From: Ruminiclostridium hungatei
Lineage (GTDB): Bacteria > Bacillota > Clostridia > Acetivibrionales > DSM-1351
DNA length: 64,000 nucleotides
Assembly (NCBI RefSeq): GCF_002051585.1
Contig: NZ_MZGX01000018.1
Coordinates: forward strand, 55,728 to 119,727
Direction of reading: 5' to 3'
Shown here: positions 15,771 to 28,450 of the stretch, in pieces
Position numbering within the stretch: the stretch's first letter is position 1
Layout of the letters: each line of letters begins with the position of its first letter
Position numbers and translations under genes: made by a program
The notes under the pieces: generated by a model
The model's database searches: none
Told to the model about the DNA's origin: nothing
Seen by the model: the letters and a program-made list of their open reading frames with translations, nothing else

Positions 15771-16836
15771 TGCAGACTGCCACCTCCTCTATCAGCCTGA
15801 GCAATTGCTCATCTCCAACGGCTGTTTTCTGCTTGATTGCCAGGCTTCTCACCTTTTCCAGCAAAGTTTTTATGCAGTAGGGCTTAACATTAATATTCAG
15901 CTCCTGAATTTTATGCTCAATAGCGGCTTTCCCGGAGTGTTTTCCTATGACAATTTTTCTCGAAAGGCCTACCTCTTCCGGTGCAAAGGGCTCATACAGC
16001 TCACTGCGCTTGTATATTCCATCAACATGTATGCCTGATTCATGAGCAAATATATTGGCTCCAATGATAGGCTTGGTTTTTGGAATCTCAATCCGTATAT
16101 ATTCCAGAAGCTCCTTGCAGCAAACAGCTATGTTTCGAGGTATGTCTACGGGTATTTTAAGCAGCCTGCTGATTCCCATGGCAACTTCTTCATAGGCCGG
16201 GAACCCGCCGATACCGCCGATAGAAACAGACATTGTACCAATTCCGCTTTTAACGGCTCCCAGGGTATTGCCCGTTGCAAGTCCAAGACCGTTTTTGCCG
16301 CCATATTCCAGCTTTACCGGTACGGCCTTTTTTATTTCCAGCAGTTTCATATAAGTAGAAATAGGGTCAAGGCGGCTTTCACCGTCATGCACAATAAGTC
16401 CGCTTATTTTAAAACTGTTCAGGATATTTAACAGTTTTTCGTTCTGAAACTCTTCTATATTTTCTGTGATGTCCATGCATCCCAAGGTTATTTTCATTTT
16501 AAAACCGGCCGCCAGGGTCAGTACCTTCATCAGTTCATTTACAGCATTATCAGAAACAGCATTATTTATATTGATCTTGATCCACGAAATCCCCATTTCA
16601 TATGCGGCAAGCACCTGTTCTTCCTGACAATCCACCCATGCTCTGATACTGCCGAAATCCATATTCAGGCTATTACCCCCTGAATATTTCCGAAGAAAAT
16701 TGATATGTATATCAAAATACATCTTTGTCATGGCTGTTATCTTTTTCATCAGCAACATATAATCCGGCAGGTCTATTTTTTCATTTTTCAACGCATAAGC
16801 CAGAGTTTTATCAATGAATACAAATTCGGAAATCAT
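15763..16836 (-). CDS. nifV: Homocitrate synthase, C-terminal half with degenerate barrel (NifV-omega)
   Basis: A 357-residue protein. Its C-terminal half carries the conserved AHESGIHVDGI and GKHSGKAAI motifs of homocitrate/isopropylmalate synthases. Its N-terminal half is barrel-like but has lost the DTTLRDGEQ active-site motif (FIDKTLAYALKN stands there). It is therefore expected to act only with NifV-alpha, as the C. pasteurianum omega subunit does. The ATG at 16836 is chosen for the GGAAGGTGG ribosome binding site. The omega-then-alpha order matches the C. pasteurianum arrangement as I recall it. Confidence 0.88.
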   Translation of the reverse strand: MISEFVFIDKTLAYALKNEKIDLPDYMLLMKKITAMTKMYFDIHINFLRKYSGGNSLNMDFGSIRAWVDCQEEQVLAAYEMGISWIKININNAVSDNAVNELMKVLTLAAGFKMKITLGCMDITENIEEFQNEKLLNILNSFKISGLIVHDGESRLDPISTYMKLLEIKKAVPVKLEYGGKNGLGLATGNTLGAVKSGIGTMSVSIGGIGGFPAYEEVAMGISRLLKIPVDIPRNIAVCCKELLEYIRIEIPKTKPIIGANIFAHESGIHVDGIYKRSELYEPFAPEEVGLSRKIVIGKHSGKAAIEHKIQELNINVKPYCIKTLLEKVRSLAIKQKTAVGDEQLLRLIEEVAVCNG

Positions 16837-16874
16837 AAAACCACCTTCCTTCGGGAAAAATTTCAATCCACAGC

Positions 16875-18155
16875 TCATATGGCCTTTTTTACACCAATAC
16901 TGCGTATTACGCTTAACAAACCTTCTTCCACGCTTTCACAGGATTCAACTATTAAAAAACCTCTGTCAGAAAGCCTCTTCTGTGCATCAAACCCTATTCT
17001 CATAGTCAGAACCACATCACAGTCCTGAATTACCCTTAGGGCAGCTTCCTTTCTCTCTTCAGCATTGTCGCATTCCGGGCCGGTACAGTATTTTTCCACT
17101 TTTCTGGTTTCAACAAATACTGTTTCATATCCATCCACATCATATATGTGAAACTCCTCTGCATGGCCATAATGCAAATCCACAAGCTTTTTATATTTGG
17201 AGGTCACAGCAACTCTGTATTTTTTAAGTACAATGGTTCCAACAGCTTTTTCATCAGGTTCCCTGCTGGCAGTTCTGTATTTGTAGGACTGATCCTCTTT
17301 CAAAAGTCCGATGGCATCGGCCCTGCATTGCCGGCAGTGGGTCATCTGGTTGATTTCCTTACCGCACAGGGTTCTTATGGCATTTATATCCTTCATGCTT
17401 GTCTGGGGAAGATTCTCAAAGGCGCTTCCCTTCGCAGGAATCAAAGGCATTATATTTGTTATGAAGGCTCCCAGTCTTTTTACTTTTCTGACCACTTCAA
17501 ATATATGACTGGAGTTAATGTCCTTAATCATTACAATATTGACCTTGACCAGTACTCCATGCTCAGCAAGATATTTTATGCCCTCCAGTTGATTTTTTAT
17601 AAGTATCTCCGCTGCCGCTTCTCCGGTATAATATTCCCCTCCATAAACTATATGGTGATAAATCTGAGCGCCTATGGCAGCATCCAGGGCATTTACCGTA
17701 ACGGTAACATGCTTTATTCCCATTTCAATTATTTCAGGTGCGTAATCAGGAAGCATCAAGCCATTTGTTGAAATACAAAAGACCACATCCGACCACTCCT
17801 TTTGAATCAAGGCAATTGTCTCCTTAACCTCCGGCCAGTTTGCCAGTGCGTCTCCCGGCCCCGCAATACCCACAACGGTCAACTCAGGAATATCCTCTTT
17901 CACCTTTTTAAACTTATCCCTTGCCATTTCAGGCTTCAATATTTCACTTGTCACCCCCGGGCGGCTTTCATTTACACAGTCATATCTTCTGTTGCAATAA
18001 TTACAACTGATATTACAAGCCGGCGCCACAGGCAGATGCATTCTGGCATATTTATTGTGGCCCTCAAATGAATAGCAGGGATGCTTTAAAGTCATTTCCC
18101 TCAGCTCTTCAGGTAAATTTGTATTTTCATGTTTTTTATCACACATGCACTGCAT
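16875..18155 (-). CDS. nifB: NifB, radical SAM nitrogenase cofactor maturase with NifX-like C-terminal domain
   Basis: A 426-residue protein. Radical SAM cysteines C47, C51 and C54 (CNISCNYCNRRYDC), GIAGPGDALAN, and the further NifB cysteine motif THCRQCRADAIG near residue 275. Residues about 310-426 form a NifX/NafY-like cofactor-binding domain. NifB fuses two [4Fe-4S] clusters with a central carbide to make NifB-co (L-cluster precursor), needed by all three nitrogenase types. Ribosome binding site GGGGG, ATG at 18155. It follows vnfN by 28 bases. Confidence 0.95.
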   Translation of the reverse strand: MQCMCDKKHENTNLPEELREMTLKHPCYSFEGHNKYARMHLPVAPACNISCNYCNRRYDCVNESRPGVTSEILKPEMARDKFKKVKEDIPELTVVGIAGPGDALANWPEVKETIALIQKEWSDVVFCISTNGLMLPDYAPEIIEMGIKHVTVTVNALDAAIGAQIYHHIVYGGEYYTGEAAAEILIKNQLEGIKYLAEHGVLVKVNIVMIKDINSSHIFEVVRKVKRLGAFITNIMPLIPAKGSAFENLPQTSMKDINAIRTLCGKEINQMTHCRQCRADAIGLLKEDQSYKYRTASREPDEKAVGTIVLKKYRVAVTSKYKKLVDLHYGHAEEFHIYDVDGYETVFVETRKVEKYCTGPECDNAEERKEAALRVIQDCDVVLTMRIGFDAQKRLSDRGFLIVESCESVEEGLLSVIRSIGVKKAI

Positions 18156-18183
18156 AGTTAGCCCCCTTCAGCAATAAGTCCTG

Positions 18184-19524
18184 TTACGCATATTGCTCCC
18201 AGTTTATTTCCTTCGAACGGAATGCCCGCTCCCAATCGTTTCCGATTATTTCAAGCATATTAAGCATACCTTCATATCCCATATAAGCCTTATCAAGATA
18301 AATATCCCTGTTGGTTGGCGCAAACAGGTCAAAAGCAATTTTAATGCCTGCTTCCTCAGCCATATATTTTTCCCAGGACGACCCCAGCACTGCATCCACC
18401 CTGCTTTCTTCAAGCGCCTTTTTAATTTGATAGCCATCTACTCCAAAAGCAACTTTAGGGGATATGCCCATGCTCTCGATTTCGCGCTCCAATATTTTTG
18501 CCGCCCTGGTATTGCTTGACCTGATAAGTATAAGTTCAGGTATCATTTCCAGCTCCTCAAACAGCATCCTCACAAGAGCTACTCCATAGGTAGCATCGGC
18601 ACAGACTGCTATCCTCAGATTGCGGTACCTTGGAATTATCATCAATGCTCTTCTTCTGAGAATATCGGCCACTTTTTCTTCCCCGGCCCTGATAATTTCC
18701 TCAGCTTTTTCTTCCTTATCAAAATATGTGGCAACTGACCTTATCCATCTGGCAGTATTCTTTAGTCCCACAGGCTGCGGGATATCTCCCATAATGAGGG
18801 GTATTCCCTGCTTTTCCTGCATTCTTTTTGCAAAATCCTGTCCCGCATCACCGCTTAAAAGTATATTTGCCTTTGCATCGGCAAAGCTTCCCAGCTCCTC
18901 GAGGCCCATATTGTGGGGTAAAACCGTCTGAACTCTGATATCAAGCTGCTCAAGCAGGTTCTTGATATGGTCCAGATCCCCCATCCAGGTAGGATTAATA
19001 TTTGCCTGGGGAATCAATAAATTGACACAATCCTCCGCACCTCCTCCGGAGGTTTTAATAAAAGGCGTAATTGCTTTCAAACCAAGATTTATACCGTCAT
19101 ATACATTACCCCTGAACCCTCCTGCCACCACAGGTATCAGTCTGGCATTGATTTCAGGCTGAAGGTTTTTGCATAAGCCCTCAATATCTTCACCGATTAT
19201 GTCTGCCGCACAAGTTCCAACTACAAACATCACGCTTCTTCCAAAGGATTTATCCGCTTCCCTTATAAGATTTTCCAGCTTCTCGGAGGCACCCATTATA
19301 ATGTCGGTCTCAAAAAGGCGGGTACACCCTATCTTTCGCTTTGTAAAATCTATCTCATGGTTGTCAAATGCATTAGCCACTGTAGCTGCACAGCCTTGAG
19401 GAGAATGGATAACTATGCTCACATCATTTATACCCGCTATAACACTGGCCACTCCTTCAAGTGCGCAGCCAAGCACCGGGTCCTTACTGTGGCTGCAGTT
19501 TTCAAATTTCAATTCATCATACAT
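18184..19524 (-). CDS. vnfN: VnfN/NifN-like cofactor scaffold subunit
   Basis: A 446-residue member of the nitrogenase component-1 superfamily, partner of the upstream VnfE. Three superfamily cysteines are present: C20 (VLGCALEG), C45 (SPQGC) and C105 (VGTC). Azotobacter NifN keeps only one at such positions, so this scaffold has a fuller ligand set. Expected role: with VnfE, receive NifB-co and mature it to the FeV cofactor precursor. The ATG at 19524 follows AGAGGAG. The name follows position and pairing; nifN-type is an alternative. Confidence 0.75.
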   Translation of the reverse strand: MYDELKFENCSHSKDPVLGCALEGVASVIAGINDVSIVIHSPQGCAATVANAFDNHEIDFTKRKIGCTRLFETDIIMGASEKLENLIREADKSFGRSVMFVVGTCAADIIGEDIEGLCKNLQPEINARLIPVVAGGFRGNVYDGINLGLKAITPFIKTSGGGAEDCVNLLIPQANINPTWMGDLDHIKNLLEQLDIRVQTVLPHNMGLEELGSFADAKANILLSGDAGQDFAKRMQEKQGIPLIMGDIPQPVGLKNTARWIRSVATYFDKEEKAEEIIRAGEEKVADILRRRALMIIPRYRNLRIAVCADATYGVALVRMLFEELEMIPELILIRSSNTRAAKILEREIESMGISPKVAFGVDGYQIKKALEESRVDAVLGSSWEKYMAEEAGIKIAFDLFAPTNRDIYLDKAYMGYEGMLNMLEIIGNDWERAFRSKEINWEQYA

Positions 19525-21038
19525 TTGCCCCGTCTCCTCTCGGCATATACTGTACAATCAGGGAGCTCACTTCCCAGCTTGCTGGTCATGGAACCGGCTG
19601 ATGCCAAACCGGACTTTTCAGGGAAAACTATCTTTTTAAACAAAGCACTTCTTTTTCTGAATGAATATTCCAGAGCGGTATTGATACACTTTGCAACCTT
19701 CAAAGCACCTCTGTACCCGAATCTGGGCCTGTTCATAATGGCATTCAGATCAACCACCGGAATGCTTGGGAAGCTTAATGATGACCCGAAATACACAACA
19801 GAATCCTTATCAAACCCACCAATAAAATCCAGCAATTCCTCTTCTGTCTGCTTCATGGATTCATATTTACCAAAGGCCAAGGTCCCCTTCGTTATCAATA
19901 TCTCCGGATCAAGCCCCGTTTCCAGCAGGTAGTCTATGCTGGTTTCCCTTGCCCCGGTATTCCACGGGTGGAAATTATAGATTACTGCCCGCATTCCAAA
20001 ATCACGTTCCAGCATATGTGCTATTGAAAGACATTTTATGGCATCATGCCCTTCAATAATGGCTATTTTATCAACCAGCTTTTTTCTGGCCTCTTCAAAT
20101 TCCTCTTTAATGTGGGAGTATTCCTTTTGAATTAAAGCTTCGGCTTCATTCTCCATACCCAGATACTTCGACGCTCCTTTGATCCATTTTTCAGTGGCAC
20201 TTATGCCATAGGGCAAAATAGTGGAGTTGAGGGGAGTTCCAAATTCGTTCAGCATTTCAGTGCCTATTGCATAGCCTATATCCAGGCACAGGGTACAATT
20301 TACCGCAACAGACGGAGCTCTTTTCAATTCTTCCAGAGAACAGTTGCCGGCGATTATGGAGTTTACTCCAACTCCCATTTGTTCCAGAAGCCTGACCAGT
20401 TCCTTGACATCCGTATCCACTTCCGTCCTCTCAGGCCCCATCTTTCCCCCTACGATATTCACGGATCTTTCCAACTGTTTTTTAAGTTCTGCGGTAGGGG
20501 CATCCATCAGTTTTGTTATTTGCTTGAATACCAGGTCAAATCCGCTTCTGTACTCTCCTGCGAAGCCTTCGCAATGAAGAGTCATAAGTCTGGCAGAAAC
20601 CTTACTCCTGAGACCGTCCACTATTGCATCAATATTGTCTCCTATAATTCCGGTAGCACAACTGGCAGCTATAAAAATAATATCCGGCCTGTATTTGCTG
20701 TCCACCTCCAGAATAGCACCCTTCAGCTCGCCCTCTCCTCCGTGGATAACCTTTTCTTCATCCATATTTGTGCTTATCACCGGCTCATAGGGTGATCCGC
20801 TGTTTCTGCTGTTGGTGAGCTTATAGGCCTTTTTTACCCCATAGGCGCAGCCGCTTGGCCCATGTGTTATTACAATAGAATTGCGTATGCCGCTCAATAT
20901 TTTTGTGGCGGTCCAAAACTTGCAAGGGCGAGTATGACTTCCTTGTAACCCGGTTTTTATCTTCCCCTCTTTTGCCAGCTGATACAATTCACTTAAGTGC
21001 CCGTAAAAAACTATATTTTCATCTATTTTACCTGCCAC
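19509..21038 (-). CDS. vnfE: VnfE/NifE-like cofactor scaffold subunit
   Basis: A 509-residue component-1 superfamily protein with C39 (RPCKFW), C64 (PSGC) and C127 (AASC) as cluster ligands, the GGEGELKGAI motif and IIGDNIDAI. It should form an alpha2-beta2 scaffold with the next gene, whose start it overlaps. A C-terminal extension of about 50 residues, basic and without motif, follows the usual fold. The GTG at 21038 is chosen since GAGGAG is eight bases upstream; an in-frame GTG at 21047 is too close to it. The vnf rather than nif label comes from the operon. Confidence 0.8.
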   Translation of the reverse strand: MAGKIDENIVFYGHLSELYQLAKEGKIKTGLQGSHTRPCKFWTATKILSGIRNSIVITHGPSGCAYGVKKAYKLTNSRNSGSPYEPVISTNMDEEKVIHGGEGELKGAILEVDSKYRPDIIFIAASCATGIIGDNIDAIVDGLRSKVSARLMTLHCEGFAGEYRSGFDLVFKQITKLMDAPTAELKKQLERSVNIVGGKMGPERTEVDTDVKELVRLLEQMGVGVNSIIAGNCSLEELKRAPSVAVNCTLCLDIGYAIGTEMLNEFGTPLNSTILPYGISATEKWIKGASKYLGMENEAEALIQKEYSHIKEEFEEARKKLVDKIAIIEGHDAIKCLSIAHMLERDFGMRAVIYNFHPWNTGARETSIDYLLETGLDPEILITKGTLAFGKYESMKQTEEELLDFIGGFDKDSVVYFGSSLSFPSIPVVDLNAIMNRPRFGYRGALKVAKCINTALEYSFRKRSALFKKIVFPEKSGLASAGSMTSKLGSELPDCTVYAERRRGKCMMN

Positions 21039-21096
21039 AATTATCACTCCTCGCCCATCAAGAATTTTGGTGCTGCTTGTTTTTCCGGCTAATCCA

Positions 21097-22503
<1,407 letters not shown>

Positions 22504-22514
22504 TCAATTTGTTT

Positions 22515-22856
22515 TTAATAATTTTGAATGTTGAGCTCACCATTTTGAGACTTTGTTATCGTAACGTCAATAATCTTTTCCTTTACTGCATCAATAGTTG
22601 ATTTAAGCTGTGACACATCCATATCCTTAACCCATGGATATCTCTCTGTTACCTCCATTGCTACAATCCTGGCTTCAGCGTAAAAGGCTCTGTCCTTCAA
22701 TGTATCCGCTACTTCCGGCTGTCCTCCCGAAAATATGACAGGCAATTTGTCAAGTATTCCGTTTATGTTTTCATCTCTGTCCCATGCACGGGAATAAAAC
22801 TGCCATAAATATCTCTGCTGAAAAAATTTATACAATTCCGCCACTTTATCTGCCAT
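22515..22856 (-). CDS. vnfG: Vanadium nitrogenase delta subunit, VnfG
   Basis: A 113-residue protein, the same length as Azotobacter VnfG. It shares LWQFYSRAWDRDENI, FYAEA, RYPWV and the terminal VDVTIT-type motif (IDVTITKSQNGEL). The delta subunit exists only in V- and Fe-type nitrogenases, so this gene alone rules out a Mo-type operon. It binds VnfDK and is needed for activity and cofactor insertion. The ribosome binding site AAGGGGTGA is well spaced. Confidence 0.95.
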   Translation of the reverse strand: MADKVAELYKFFQQRYLWQFYSRAWDRDENINGILDKLPVIFSGGQPEVADTLKDRAFYAEARIVAMEVTERYPWVKDMDVSQLKSTIDAVKEKIIDVTITKSQNGELNIQNY

Positions 22857-22894
22857 TAAAACTCACCCCTTCATCGTCAATTCCGAATAATCGG

Positions 22895-23260
22895 TTATAC
22901 TGCCGCACCGCCGCGTTCACCTGTGCTGACCCTTATTACTTCCTCGACGGGAAGCACAAATATTTTACCGTCGCCCGGATTACCCTTTTTGTTGACCTTT
23001 ATTATGGTATCTATAACCATTTGAGCATCCGAATCATTGACAATCACCGACAACATGCGTTTCGGGATTAATCTGTGTTCCTCGGATACTGCCTCAACTA
23101 CCTTCGGGGAAACTTTATTGTCAACCACTGTAAAATTAACTTTCTTTTTGCCTCGGCCCATGACTTTTCTGCAGTTCAAGCCGGATATTCCCCTTGTAAG
23201 CAAAGCTTCTTTTGTCTGATTTATCATATCCATTCTTATGATAGCTAAAATTTCCTTCAT
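22895..23260 (-). CDS. nifI2: NifI2, PII-like nitrogenase regulator
   Basis: A 121-residue GlnB-family protein. It opens MKEILAIIRMD, has the KVMGRGKKK segment, a NifI2-type T-loop region and GDGKIFVLPVEEVIRVSTG at the C-terminus. With NifI1 it forms a complex that inhibits component 1 in response to ammonium and is released by 2-oxoglutarate, as known from methanogens. The site inside a vnf operon suggests direct control of VnfDGK. Ribosome binding site AAGGAGG. Confidence 0.92.
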   Translation of the reverse strand: MKEILAIIRMDMINQTKEALLTRGISGLNCRKVMGRGKKKVNFTVVDNKVSPKVVEAVSEEHRLIPKRMLSVIVNDSDAQMVIDTIIKVNKKGNPGDGKIFVLPVEEVIRVSTGERGGAAV

Positions 23261-23272
23261 AAACTTGCCTCC

Positions 23273-23599
23273 TTACAGTTGATCTAGTCCGGAACTTACG
23301 GTATAGGCCTCCAGTACAGGGCTAATGAAAATCTTACCGTCACCGAAGGCTCCTTTTGTACCTGTTCTGGATTTTCTCAGCAATATTTCAATGACATCCT
23401 CTTTATCCTCATCCTTTACAACCATCAGCAGCATTTCCTTGGGTATTTCATCATAGTACATGTCCCCGAACTGAATTCCCCTTTGTCTTCCACGTCCCAT
23501 AACATCCATTTTTGTAACTGCCGGAAAACCCGATTCCAGTAATTCGGTAAGTACCTCAGCTACTCTTTCAGGTCTGATAATTGCCCTTATCATTAACAT
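23273..23599 (-). CDS. nifI1: NifI1, PII-like nitrogenase regulator
   Basis: A 108-residue GlnB-family protein with MIRAIIRPERV, DVMGRGRQRGIQFG and GDGKIFISPVLEAYTVSSG, the pattern of NifI1. It partners the next gene, 12 bases downstream. In the common clostridial and archaeal order the two nifI genes follow nifH; here they follow vnfD and precede vnfG, splitting the structural genes. Ribosome binding site AAAGGATGG. Confidence 0.92.
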   Translation of the reverse strand: MLMIRAIIRPERVAEVLTELLESGFPAVTKMDVMGRGRQRGIQFGDMYYDEIPKEMLLMVVKDEDKEDVIEILLRKSRTGTKGAFGDGKIFISPVLEAYTVSSGLDQL

Positions 23600-23629
23600 A
23601 AATCATCCATCCTTTCGATTAATCAATAA

Positions 23630-25021
<1,392 letters not shown>

Positions 25022-25036
25022 TTAAGACCCCCTTCT

Positions 25037-25873
<837 letters not shown>

Positions 25874-25929
25874 TTATAAAACCCAATTTTTTTATATTTA
25901 TTTACCGCACGTATTGAAAATACAGTGCA

Positions 25930-25996
25930 TTTATAATTAAACTACCTGGTCAATCAAGGTATAACAAATCAAACCAAACCACATTGCTTGATTGAC
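25930..25996 (-). promoter_or_regulatory. vnfH promoter overlapped by a 10-base perfect inverted repeat
   Basis: On the minus strand, TTGATT (25957-25952) and TATAAA (25935-25930) are 16 bases apart. The -35 box lies inside one arm of a perfect inverted repeat, GTCAATCAAG (25949-25958) and CTTGATTGAC (25987-25996), with 28 bases between arms. This suggests two operator half-sites for a regulator, possibly one of the HTH-PBP proteins. No sigma-54 -24/-12 element was seen. Confidence 0.55.
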
Positions 25997-26763
25997 TGTG
26001 TAGTAAAATCTCACTTCAGGATTATTATTTTTTTGTTTTCAATTGATAAACTTAATTGATTCAATAGTGATTGCTCTTCACTTCACTTTTTCACTTCACT
26101 GTGGGATTAGGAGTTTTTGATCTACGGTGGCTGCAATACGGCCTGACAAGGCTCCGCCACAATAAGTTTTTTTGCATTGCGTCTTTGAAATGGATTTTAT
26201 ATGACATAATACAGCATTGTTGCCATACTTGAACTTTGTATAGCCGTCATATAAAACAAGAATTTTCTTGATTGGCACCATTGGCTCTCATGTGAATACA
26301 AGATTTAACTTCAGTGCTGGTATGTTTTTTAATACAAAACTATTCTATCTGGAATTATTTAAAATGTTTTATTCATTTTGTATTGTTTGACACAATTATA
26401 AACAAATTAGAATAAGATGTCAACACTTTTGCAATAATTATTTGACTAATCCTTCATAATTCATTAAGCTGTTCAAATCCCATAACTGGCAATTAGTGCA
26501 GGTTTTAAAGTTTTTTTATAAATTATTACTAACTTTTTGCGACTCTTTTTTCATGTTTTTATGCATAATTAATAATATGAACTTGCATTCAAAAGTTGTA
26601 AACTTAAAATAACATATTTATAACCGTCAGTACTTTCTCTATACTTTAATACATTTTTATTTAATCCGGAAATATTTTGTCCATTTTGTATCAACTATGC
26701 ATCAAGATATATTTTTAAGCCGGAATAGAAACATCAATTACTAACATTTTAAGGAGGATTAAT
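25997..26763. other. Long AT-rich divergent intergenic region
   Basis: About 770 bases between the vnfH promoter region and the AnfO-like gene. It contains a tandem CTTCACTTCAC stretch near 26075-26097 and an inverted repeat TCAATT/AATTGA near 26039-26060. A 61-codon minus-strand frame (26281-26096) without a ribosome binding site or recognisable product is probably not a gene. The last 80 bases include the AGGAGG ribosome binding site of the plus-strand gene. The length is unusual and leaves room for regulation of both vnf arms. Confidence 0.6.
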
Positions 26764-27393
26764 ATGAAATCATTTGCTGTCTATCTAAACAAGCAGGATG
26801 CCACATGCTCATTATCAGAGGAGGGCAGGATCAGAGTTTATTCCCACAATTCCCAAGATGCGTCCTGGCACGCTGCAAGGGATATTGAATTTACTCTGGC
26901 AGATTGCCGTACGCTGCCGGAGTTTCGGAAAAAAATAACCCATATGATAAGCGAACTAAGCGATTGCAGGATTTTCATAGCAAGGGAGGTAAACGGACAG
27001 TTGTTCAGTATTTTGGAGGCCTATCGCTTCAGTATATATGAAGTTGACGGAAAACCCGAACAGTTTCTGGATTCCATATATGAGCTGGAGAGCAAAGAAC
27101 TTGCTGCCGCCGCACAGGCAAAGGCAGAAGCGGTCACCGGAAAGACTCCGGAAAAGTCAGATGAAGAAGGACGGTATTTTCTCGATTTAAAGGCTGCTTT
27201 AAACCAGAATCCTCATCTGACTTCAAAAAAAATTCTGCTGCCATTTATATCTGAAAGGAATTTTAAACAGTTGGAATTGATTTGTGACCACCTCCCCAAA
27301 TGGTTTAATAACGAGCTTGAAAACCTGGGTCTGATTTATTCTGCGGATAAGGCTGCCAGCGGTGACATCAAGGTGACTATTTGCCCCAAATAA
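26764..27393 (+). CDS. AnfO-like nitrogenase accessory protein
   Basis: A 209-residue protein resembling the AnfO family (accessory protein of Fe-only nitrogenase). It has an N-terminal strand region with RIRVYS, DIEFTL, then LSDCRIFIAREVNGQLFSILE and YEVDGKPEQFLDSI, which match the conserved core. The C-terminal half is helical and ends DIKVTICPK. Biochemistry of AnfO is little known; it affects alternative nitrogenase activity. Here it accompanies a vanadium system, divergent from vnfH, with an AGGAGG ribosome binding site. The family call is from motif memory, not a search. Confidence 0.75.
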   Translation: MKSFAVYLNKQDATCSLSEEGRIRVYSHNSQDASWHAARDIEFTLADCRTLPEFRKKITHMISELSDCRIFIAREVNGQLFSILEAYRFSIYEVDGKPEQFLDSIYELESKELAAAAQAKAEAVTGKTPEKSDEEGRYFLDLKAALNQNPHLTSKKILLPFISERNFKQLELICDHLPKWFNNELENLGLIYSADKAASGDIKVTICPK

Positions 27394-27426
27394 CCGCTAT
27401 TGAAGGTTTTAAAGGAGGTATACCCC

Positions 27427-28350
27427 ATGTTTACAGATTTAAACAATATTGACAGAAGTACTTTACCCTTTTATGAAACATATCCTGACGGCCGATTACA
27501 GCATTGTATTTTAAACAGGCCGGTACTTGTAAATTCCGGTCCGGGAGCTTTGATACCCCAATACGAGCACGCAGGCATCCGAAAAAAGCACACCTATTCT
27601 GTAAGCTTTTTTGAATCAGGAGTAATCAGCAGGGTAGCTTTGAATGAACAAACCGCCATAGCTACTCCCATAGGTTCTATTCCTGCTGAGCTTATTATTT
27701 TTTATGAAAGCGGCAGTCTAAAAAGAGTCTTCCCCCTGAACGGTCAGATTTCAGGTTATTGGGAGGAAACAGACGAATACTCCCTGGCAGAAGAACTCTC
27801 CATTCCATTAGCCGGCCAGAGCATAAAAGCCAAGATAATTTCCATAGGCTTTTATGAAAACGGAGAAATCAGCGACCTCACCTTCTGGCCAGGCCAAAGA
27901 ATAACACTTAAGACCCCTGCCGGTGAACAATTTATAAAAACAGGAATAACCTTTTACCCGGGAGGTGCCATAAGCTCCTTTGAACCTGCAGTACCTGTCC
28001 TTCTGGAAACGCCCATAGGATTTTTAACGGCTTACGACACCACGGCCTCAGGCATATCAGGAAATAAGAATTCATTAATTTTCTGTAAAGCCGGAACAAT
28101 AAAATCAATAATTACCTCCAGGGAGAAAGTAACCGTCAGTTCAGCCAGCGGTTACCACAAGGTATATGTGCCCCTTACAGGCTTCAATTTTTTCAAGCCG
28201 CTGAAAATAAGCTTTGAAAATGGAAAAGTCAGCTTTAATAATGAAATCACATATGACATAGATGAATATGACTTCTCAATAGACGAATTTGCCAGGTCCG
28301 GGCACAGGGACTGTGCGGATTGCTCCAACTGCAACCAATGCTGTGACTAA
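27427..28350 (+). CDS. Beta-repeat (MORN-variant-like) protein with cysteine-rich C-terminal tail
   Basis: A 307-residue cytoplasmic protein built of recurrent elements of the type FYESG-x-hydrophobic (FFESGVISRV, FYESGSLKRV, FYENGEISDL, FYPGGAISSF), like MORN-variant strands. It ends in RDCADCSNCNQCCD, a CxxCxxCxxCC metal-binding tail. The ATG at 27427 is chosen for the AAAGGAGGT site eight bases upstream. It follows the AnfO-like gene by 33 bases and is surely co-transcribed. I do not recognise a characterised homologue. The tail could bind an Fe-S cluster or metal for cofactor delivery; that is inference. Confidence 0.65.
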   Translation: MFTDLNNIDRSTLPFYETYPDGRLQHCILNRPVLVNSGPGALIPQYEHAGIRKKHTYSVSFFESGVISRVALNEQTAIATPIGSIPAELIIFYESGSLKRVFPLNGQISGYWEETDEYSLAEELSIPLAGQSIKAKIISIGFYENGEISDLTFWPGQRITLKTPAGEQFIKTGITFYPGGAISSFEPAVPVLLETPIGFLTAYDTTASGISGNKNSLIFCKAGTIKSIITSREKVTVSSASGYHKVYVPLTGFNFFKPLKISFENGKVSFNNEITYDIDEYDFSIDEFARSGHRDCADCSNCNQCCD

Positions 28351-28450
28351 ATACATACAAATAATCTGCAATATACAATTTATATATTTTTAAAAAACAA
28401 AATATGCTATAATCATATAAAACCTTAGATGAAAGGCAAGTAAAAACGCT

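Noticed and set aside
14961..16836. nifV frameshift pseudogene
   Set aside because: Each half has its own ribosome binding site and start, and the omega protein carries extra, diverged barrel sequence; this fits the known two-gene NifV of clostridia, not a sequencing error or frameshift.
26096..26281. Minus-strand 61-codon frame in the vnfH upstream region
   Set aside because: No ribosome binding site, no recognisable product, and it lies in AT-rich regulatory DNA.
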